A stretch of DNA of 64,000 nucleotides from assembly GCF_910592395.1 (NCBI RefSeq), contig NC_088319.1, forward strand, positions 7,504,001-7,568,000, written 5' to 3'. The stretch's first letter is position 1. Each line of letters opens with the position of its first letter. This document shows, piece after piece, positions 61,101-64,000 of the stretch. Below the pieces are notes generated by a model. The model saw only the letters and a program-made list of their open reading frames with translations. It was not told the DNA's origin and ran no database searches. Both the position numbers and the translations under genes were made by a program. The stretch is from Lineus longissimus. Lineage: Eukaryota; Nemertea; Pilidiophora; Heteronemertea; Lineidae.

Positions 61101-64000
61101 TATAGACTGTGTACGTGTTGTGAATAGCCAGGAATTTTAGTTCCTTGAAAGCCATGCCGGTTCATCAAGAAATACAATCCTGGGTTCTCCCCGGGATCGA
61201 AACCGGGCCCTATTGCGTGGTAGCCAGCAGTGTTAAAAGCATGTTATCACACAGTCATTCATTAGTCCTTAATCCTGGGACTTGATGAAGTGTCATCATT
61301 AAATTGCGTCACCATTGTCTGTTTAATGCACCTTAAGCATGAAGAAAGGCCTGCTCTACTCAGCTAGGCCTAAATGTACCTCAAAGTTGTCCTTCGTCCC
61401 AGGTTTTGATGTATTCGAGCATGTCACCACATGCATATTCATTCCATGATGGATGATTTACCCGTATAGACTGTGTACGTGTTGTGAATAGCCAGGAATT
61501 TTAGTTCCTTGAAAGCCATGCCGGTTCATCAAGAAATACAATCCTGGGTTCTCCCCGGGATCGAACCCGGGCCCAATTGCGTGGTAGCCAGCAGTGTTAA
61601 CCACTAGGCTATGAGGCTCCTCATATCCCCGGTTTGAATGTATCAAGCATGTTATCACACAGTCATTCATTAGTCCTCAATCCTGGGACTTGATGAAGTG
61701 TCATCATTAAATTGCGTCACCATTGTCTGCTTAATGCACCTTAAGCATGAAGAAAGGCCTGCTCTACTTAGCTAGGCCTAAATGTACCTCAAAGTTGTCC
61801 TTCGTCCCAGGTTTTGATGTATTCGAGCATGTCACCACATGCATATTCATTCCATGATGGATGATTTACCCGTATAGACTGTGTACGTGTTGTGAATAGC
61901 CAGGAATTTTAGTTCCTTGAAAGCCACCCCTGTTCATCAAGAAATACAATCCTGGGTTCTCCCGGGGATCGAAACCGGGCCCTATTGCGTGGTAGCCAGC
62001 AGTGTTAACCACTAGGCTATGAGGCTCCTCATGTCCCCGGTTTGAATGTTTCGAGCATGTTATCACACAGTCATTCAATAGTCCTCAATCCTGGGACTTG
62101 ATGAAGTGTCATCATTAAATTGCGTCACCATTGTCTGTTTAATGCACCTTGAGCATGAAAAAAGGTCACTGCTTTAAAGTTCAGATATGCTCTACTCAGC
62201 TAGGCCTAAATGTACCTCAAAGTTGTCCTTCGTCCCAGGTTTTGATGTATTCGAGCATGTCACCACATGCATATTCATTCCATGATGGATGATTTACCCG
62301 TATAGACTGTGTACGTGTTGTGAATAGCCAGGAATTTTAGTTCCATGAAAGCCACCCCTGTTCATCAAGAAATACAATCCTGGCTTCTCCCCGGGATCGA
62401 ACCGGGCCCTATTGCGTGGCAGCCAGCAGTGTTAACCACTAGGCTATGAGGCACCTCATGTCCCCGGTTTGAATGTATCGAGCATGTTATCACACAGTCA
62501 TTCATTAGTCCTCAATCCTGGGACTTGATGAAGTGTCATCATTAAATTGCGTCACCATTGTCTGTTTAATGCACCTTAAGCATGAAGAAAGGCCTGCTCT
62601 ACTTAGCTAGGCCTAAATGTACCTCAAAGTTGTTCTTCGTCCCAGGTTTTGATGTATTCGAGCATGTCACCACATGCATATTCATTCCATGATGGATGAT
62701 TTACCCGTATAGACTGTGTACGTGTTGTGAATAGCCAGGAATTTTAGTTCCTTGAAAGCCACCCCTGTTCATCAAGAAATACAATCCTGGGTTCTCCCGG
62801 GGATCGAAACCGGGCCCTATTGCGTGGTAGCCAGCAGTGTTAACCACTAGGCTATGAGGCTCCTCATGTCCCCGGTTTGAATGTATCGAGCATGTTATCA
62901 CACAGTCATTCATTAGTCCTCAATCCTGGGACTTGATGAAGTGTCATCATTAAATTGCGTCACCATTGTCTCTTTAATGCACCTTAAGCATGAAAAAAGG
63001 TCACTGCTTTAAGTTCAGATATGATCTACTCAGCTAGGCCTGAATGTACCTCAAAGTTGTCCTTCGTCCCAGGTTTTGATGTATTCGAGCATGTCACCAC
63101 ATGCATATTCATTCCATGATGGATGATTTACCCGTATAGACTGTGTACGTGTTGTGAATAGCCAGGAATTTTAGTTCCTTGAAAGCCATGCCGGTTCATC
63201 AAGAAATACAATCCTGGGTTCTCCCCGGGATCGAACCCGGGCCCAATTGCGTGGTAGCCAGCAGTGTTAACCACTAGGCTATGAGGCTCCTCATATCCCC
63301 GGTTTGAATGTATCAAGCATGTTATCACACAGTCATTCATTAGTCCTCAATCCTGGGACTTGATGAAGTGTCATCATTAAATTGCGTCACCATTGTCTGT
63401 TTAATGCACCTTAAGCATGAAGAAAGGCCTGCTCTACTTAGCTAGGCCTAAATGTACCTCAAAGTTGTCCTTCGTCCCAGGTTTTGATGTATTCGAGCAT
63501 GTCACCACATGCATATTCATTCCATGATGGATGATTTACCCGTATAGACTGTGTACGTGTTGTGAATAGCCAGGAATTTTAGTTCCTTGAAAGCCACCCC
63601 TGTTCATCAAGAAATACAATCCTGGGTTCTCCCGGGGATCGAAACCGGGCCCTATTGCGTGGTAGCCAGCAGTGTTAACCACTAGGCTATGAGGCTCCTC
63701 ATGTCCCCGGTTTGAATGTTTCGAGCATGTTATCACACAGTCATTCAATAGTCCTCAATCCTGGGACTTGATGAAGTGTCATCATTAAATTGCGTCACCA
63801 TTGTCTGTTTAATGCACCTTGAGCATGAAAAAAGGTCACTGCTTTAAAGTTCAGATATGCTCTACTCAGCTAGGCCTAAATGTACCTCAAAGTTGTCCTT
63901 CGTCCCAGGTTTTGATGTATTCGAGCATGTCACCACATGCATATTCATTCCATGATGGATGATTTACCCGTATAGAGTGTGTACGTGTTGTGAATAGCCA
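58181..64000. repeat. Second copy of the F/C-Fv-G block, cut by the window end
   Basis: Monomer starts: 58181 (F/C), 58545 (Fv), 58952 (G), 59379 (C), 59743 (A/B), 60171 (F), 60578 (G), 61005 (C), 61369 (A), 61777 (B), 62205 (F), 62612 (G), 63039 (A), 63447 (B) and 63875 (G, partial). Up to 63874 it matches 45848-51541 unit for unit. The final unit has 'agagtgtgtacg', the allele seen at 35592, 53212 and 56083, so past 63874 it follows a different neighbour than the first copy does. Confidence 0.9.

Larger units (their letters stand above)
1..64000. repeat. tRNA-derived satellite array with nested higher-order repeats
   Basis: The same unit of about 364-428 bp repeats head to tail across the window, all in one orientation, with no unique spacer. 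I segmented it into 156 complete monomers plus a 126-bp partial one at the right end. My type counts are A 32, B 38, C 19, D 3, E 3, F 18, G 26 (one partial), G' 5, and 15 chimeras or variants. Monomers differ by a few fixed indels (19-20, 37 and 44 bp) and a small set of recurring substitutions. Private single-copy changes are rare, as expected of concerted evolution by unequal exchange or conversion. Both ends cut through the array, so its true length is unknown. Every stretch longer than 300 bp is this repeat and I see nothing else in it. I do not recognise a named family. Confidence 0.97.

Noticed and set aside
1-64000. CRISPR array
   Set aside because: Repeats are hundreds of bases long and contiguous; there are no short repeats with unique spacers and no cas genes.
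1-64000. 5S rDNA or other rRNA tandem array
   Set aside because: No 5S, 5.8S, 18S or 28S sequence is recognisable, and the promoter layout is type 2 (A and B boxes) rather than the 5S A-IE-C layout.
1-64000. LINE, LTR or DNA transposon coding remnants
   Set aside because: No reverse transcriptase, integrase or transposase motif can be seen in any frame; no frame exceeds 83 codons.
1-64000. Pure assembly artefact
   Set aside because: Copies differ by ordered private alleles at consistent lags (5,746, 11,456 and 12,333 bp), which simple false duplication would not give. Mis-joins between identical blocks cannot be excluded without reads.

Overview
The whole 64 kb window is one uninterrupted tandem array of a tRNA-derived satellite or macrosatellite. 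I see no protein-coding gene, rRNA, LINE/LTR coding region, CRISPR array or unique sequence, and the array runs off both ends. By hand segmentation, starting each unit at its 'cctaaatg' or 'cctgaatg' motif (base 1 is such a start), I count 156 complete monomers and one partial one. Most are 364, 407, 408, 427 or 428 bp; rarer ones are 370, 371, 391 or 426 bp. The window suggests a eukaryotic, probably metazoan, heterochromatic or satellite region: SINE-like tRNA heads with split A and B boxes, a T-run terminator, multi-kilobase higher-order repeats (HORs) and no open coding structure. I do not recognise the repeat family and cannot name a species.

Each monomer carries, on the minus strand, a tRNA-like head: A box TAGCCTAGTGG, then about 44 nt further on a B box GGTTCGATCCC. 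It lies at about +178 to +250 from the monomer start. The best-preserved versions (types D and F) keep a perfect 5-bp T-stem with a 7-nt loop and an anticodon-loop-like CTGCCAC, as in tRNA-Gly(GCC). The acceptor and anticodon stems are lost, so it is a tRNA pseudogene or SINE head, not a tRNA gene. The monomer is also an old dimer. A second, decayed copy of the same plan (shared anchors caatcctggg, aattgcgt, an A-box-like motif, ctaggc, gtccc(a/c)ggttt, attcatt) fills its other half. T6 runs in types B and G lie where a minus-strand Pol III transcript of about 300 nt would stop.

I call seven monomer types: A (408 bp), B (428), C (364, A box deleted), D (426), E (371, 37-bp deletion), F (407) and G (427). 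There are also chimeras: G' (G then A), A/B, B/A, F/C, E/B, D' and Fv. Order follows a grammar: A is followed by B in 31 of 32 cases, and F by G or G' in every case.

Layout: 1-11.4 kb is a 14-mer HOR of 5,746 bp with the 8-mer A-B-C-D-E-B-F-G (3,259 bp) inside it; D and E occur only here. 11.0-13.5 kb has a duplicated triplet B-F-G'. 13.5-22.5 kb is a 6-mer B-C-A-B-G-A (2,463 bp) alternating with F-G' versions. 22,936-45,847 holds two tandem copies of a 28-mer HOR of 11,456 bp. 45.8-64 kb holds two copies of a 5,694-bp stretch 12,333 bp apart, separated by rearranged units. An 11-mer segment of 4,496 bp occurs four times in the right half, and its private variants suggest the order of duplication. 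No genes act together here; the biology lies in array turnover by unequal exchange and conversion, and possibly in Pol III transcription.
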